From assembly GCA_016183655.1 (NCBI GenBank), contig JACPEH010000022.1:186001-250000 (forward strand): a DNA stretch of 64,000 nt, read 5' to 3'. The first letter of the stretch is position 1. Each line of letters starts with the position of its first letter. The position numbers were made by a program, and so were the translations under genes. Positions 62,805 through 64,000 of this stretch are shown one piece after another. Below the pieces are notes generated by a model. It was not told the DNA's origin. It saw nothing but the letters and a program-made list of their open reading frames with translations, and ran no database searches. This DNA is from Rhodocyclales bacterium. GTDB lineage: Bacteria > Pseudomonadota > Gammaproteobacteria > Burkholderiales > Rhodocyclaceae.

Positions 62805-64000
62805 TCAGGCCTTGACCTTGAAACCGGCGGCGTACTTCTTCGGGTCCTTGCCGTCCCAGACGACGCCGTCGATCAGCTTGTGGCTGCGCATGTCGCTCTT
62901 CGGCACGCTGACGCCGACGCGGGCGGCGGCCTGCTTGTAGAGCTCGGTCTGGTTCACCTTCTTGGCCACGCCGAGGTAGTCCGGGTCGTCCTTCAGCAGG
63001 CCCCAGCGCTTGTGCTGGGTCAGGAACCACATGCCATCGGAGAGGTAGGGGTAGTTCACCGCGCCGTCGTTGAAGAACTTCATGTGGTTCTTGTCGTCCC
63101 AGCTCTTGCCCAGGCCGTTCGAGTAGCGGCCGAGCATGCGTTCGAGGATGACGTCGGTGTCGGTGTTGACGTAGGACTTCTGCGCGATCGTCTCCGCCGT
63201 CTCGCGACGGTTGGCGAGCGAGGCGTCGATCCAGCGGCCGGCCTCGATGATCGCGCACATCATGGCGATCGCCGTCTTCGGGTACTTGGCGACGAAGTCG
63301 GCGGTGGTGCCGAGCACCTTCTCCGGATGGTCGGTCCAGATGTCCTGCGAGGTCACCGCGGTAAAGCCGATCTTGTCGATGATCGCGCGGTTGTTCCACG
63401 GCTCACCGACGCAGAAGCCGTCCATGTTGCCGACGCGCATGTTGGCGACCATCTGCGGCGGCGGCACGGTGATCGTCTTCACGTCCTTGAACGGGTTGAT
63501 GTCGTGCGCCGCCAGCCAGTAGTACAGCCACATCGCGTGCGTGCCGGTGGGGAAGGTCTGGGCGAAGGTGTATTCGCCGGGCTTCGCGGTGATCAGCTTC
63601 TTCAGCCCGGCACCGTCGGTGACGCCCTGCTCCTTCAACTTGTTGGCAAGGGTGATCGCCTGGCCGTTGTTGTTCAGCGCCATCAGCGTCGCCATGTCCT
63701 TCTTCGGCCCGCCGATGCCCAGATGCACGCCGTAGATCAGGCCGTAGAGGACGTGCGCCGCATCGAGTTCACCGTTGACCAGCTTGTCGCGCACGCTGGC
63801 CCAGCTGGCTTCCTTGGTCGGCACGATCTTGATCCCGTACTTCTTGTCGAAGCCCTTGGCCGCGGCCATCACCACCGATGCGCAGTCGGTCAGCGGGATG
63901 AAGCCGATCCTGACCTCGGCCTTCTCCGGCGCATCCGAGCCGGCCGCCCAGGCCGCCGCGCGCAGGCCCGGCAACATGCCGAGCAGCGAGGCGCCGGCGG
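62805..64000 (-). CDS. nrtA: Nitrate ABC transporter substrate-binding protein (NrtA), 5' end beyond window
   Basis: About 398 residues visible. The open frame runs to the window edge and reads AGASLLGMLPGLRAAAWAAGSDAPEKAEVRIGF, the end of a Tat/Sec-type signal, so the start codon lies outside. CmpA/NrtA family: IGFIPLTDCASVVMAAAKGFDKKYGIKIVPTKEASWASVRDKLVNGELDAAHVLYGLIYG, and TVPPPQMVANMRVGNMDGFCVGEPWNNRAI, which includes ligand-contacting residues. It binds nitrate in the periplasm. First visible gene of the nrtABD-like operon. Confidence 0.92.
   Translation of the reverse strand, partial: AGASLLGMLPGLRAAAWAAGSDAPEKAEVRIGFIPLTDCASVVMAAAKGFDKKYGIKIVPTKEASWASVRDKLVNGELDAAHVLYGLIYGVHLGIGGPKKDMATLMALNNNGQAITLANKLKEQGVTDGAGLKKLITAKPGEYTFAQTFPTGTHAMWLYYWLAAHDINPFKDVKTITVPPPQMVANMRVGNMDGFCVGEPWNNRAIIDKIGFTAVTSQDIWTDHPEKVLGTTADFVAKYPKTAIAMMCAIIEAGRWIDASLANRRETAETIAQKSYVNTDTDVILERMLGRYSNGLGKSWDDKNHMKFFNDGAVNYPYLSDGMWFLTQHKRWGLLKDDPDYLGVAKKVNQTELYKQAAARVGVSVPKSDMRSHKLIDGVVWDGKDPKKYAAGFKVKA

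Overview
The window is GC-rich chromosomal DNA, dense with genes on both strands. It most resembles a Rhodocyclales-type betaproteobacterium (Azospira/Dechloromonas/Accumulibacter-like). That placement is inferred from gene content: a CmpA/NrtA-type nitrate uptake operon, a MIP18-type (DUF59)/DUF2249/hemerythrin cluster, a rubrerythrin/GlpC-like/DUF3501 operon, HDOD and GGDEF proteins, a TRAP transporter and DctA. No rRNA or CRISPR array is visible. One tRNA gene, Arg-CCT, is present.

Layout. 1-9.3 kb: housekeeping and signalling genes (PEBP-like, YchJ-like, diguanylate cyclase, TruC, HDOD, flavocytochrome-c-type flavoprotein, double-receiver response regulator), then catalase with a plausible OxyR site and a cysteine-dioxygenase-like cupin. 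9.3-17.2 kb: a LysR regulator divergent from a seven-gene catabolic operon (two-subunit transketolase, SDR dehydrogenase, TRAP transporter PQM, 3-hydroxyisobutyrate-dehydrogenase-like enzyme). 17.3-21.4 kb: a periplasmic hypothetical protein, DctA, a Lar-like zinc-ribbon protein, an acyl-CoA thioesterase and a flavodoxin-like oxidoreductase. 21.5-23.7 kb: an AT-rich insertion encoding a SLATT membrane protein and a reverse transcriptase, preceded by a run of four hairpins. 23.8-30.1 kb: methyltransferase, DUF411 protein, Uup ABC-F ATPase, the likely nitric-oxide-responsive DUF59/DUF2249/hemerythrin cluster, and an MFS transporter.

30.1-48.4 kb is a defence/mobile hotspot between core genes. 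It begins at tRNA-Arg(CCT), whose 3' end is duplicated 1.8 kb downstream and brackets a GHKL-ATPase plus STAS-like gene pair. Then come HipBA, a membrane protein, a ChaN-PDZ protein overlapping an M1 peptidase, an AbiE-type toxin-antitoxin pair with a perfect operator palindrome, HflX, and an AlbA_2/Schlafen-type regulator. Next is a VF530-family gene cut off at its 3' end, where a low-GC Lamassu/ABC-3C operon (Cap4-like nuclease, middle component, SMC-like ATPase) begins. A NERD-domain protein follows.

47.7-64 kb: M50 protease and DUF2167 protein, two AsmA/DUF748-type envelope proteins, the rubrerythrin operon, a chemoreceptor, a spermidine-synthase-like protein, and the nitrate ABC transporter running off the end. 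This part is littered with palindromic intergenic repeats, including a roughly 169-bp tandem array.

The most interesting candidate system is the SLATT + reverse transcriptase pair with its predicted structured leader RNA. Next are the att-bounded GHKL/STAS mini-island and the Lamassu-like operon.
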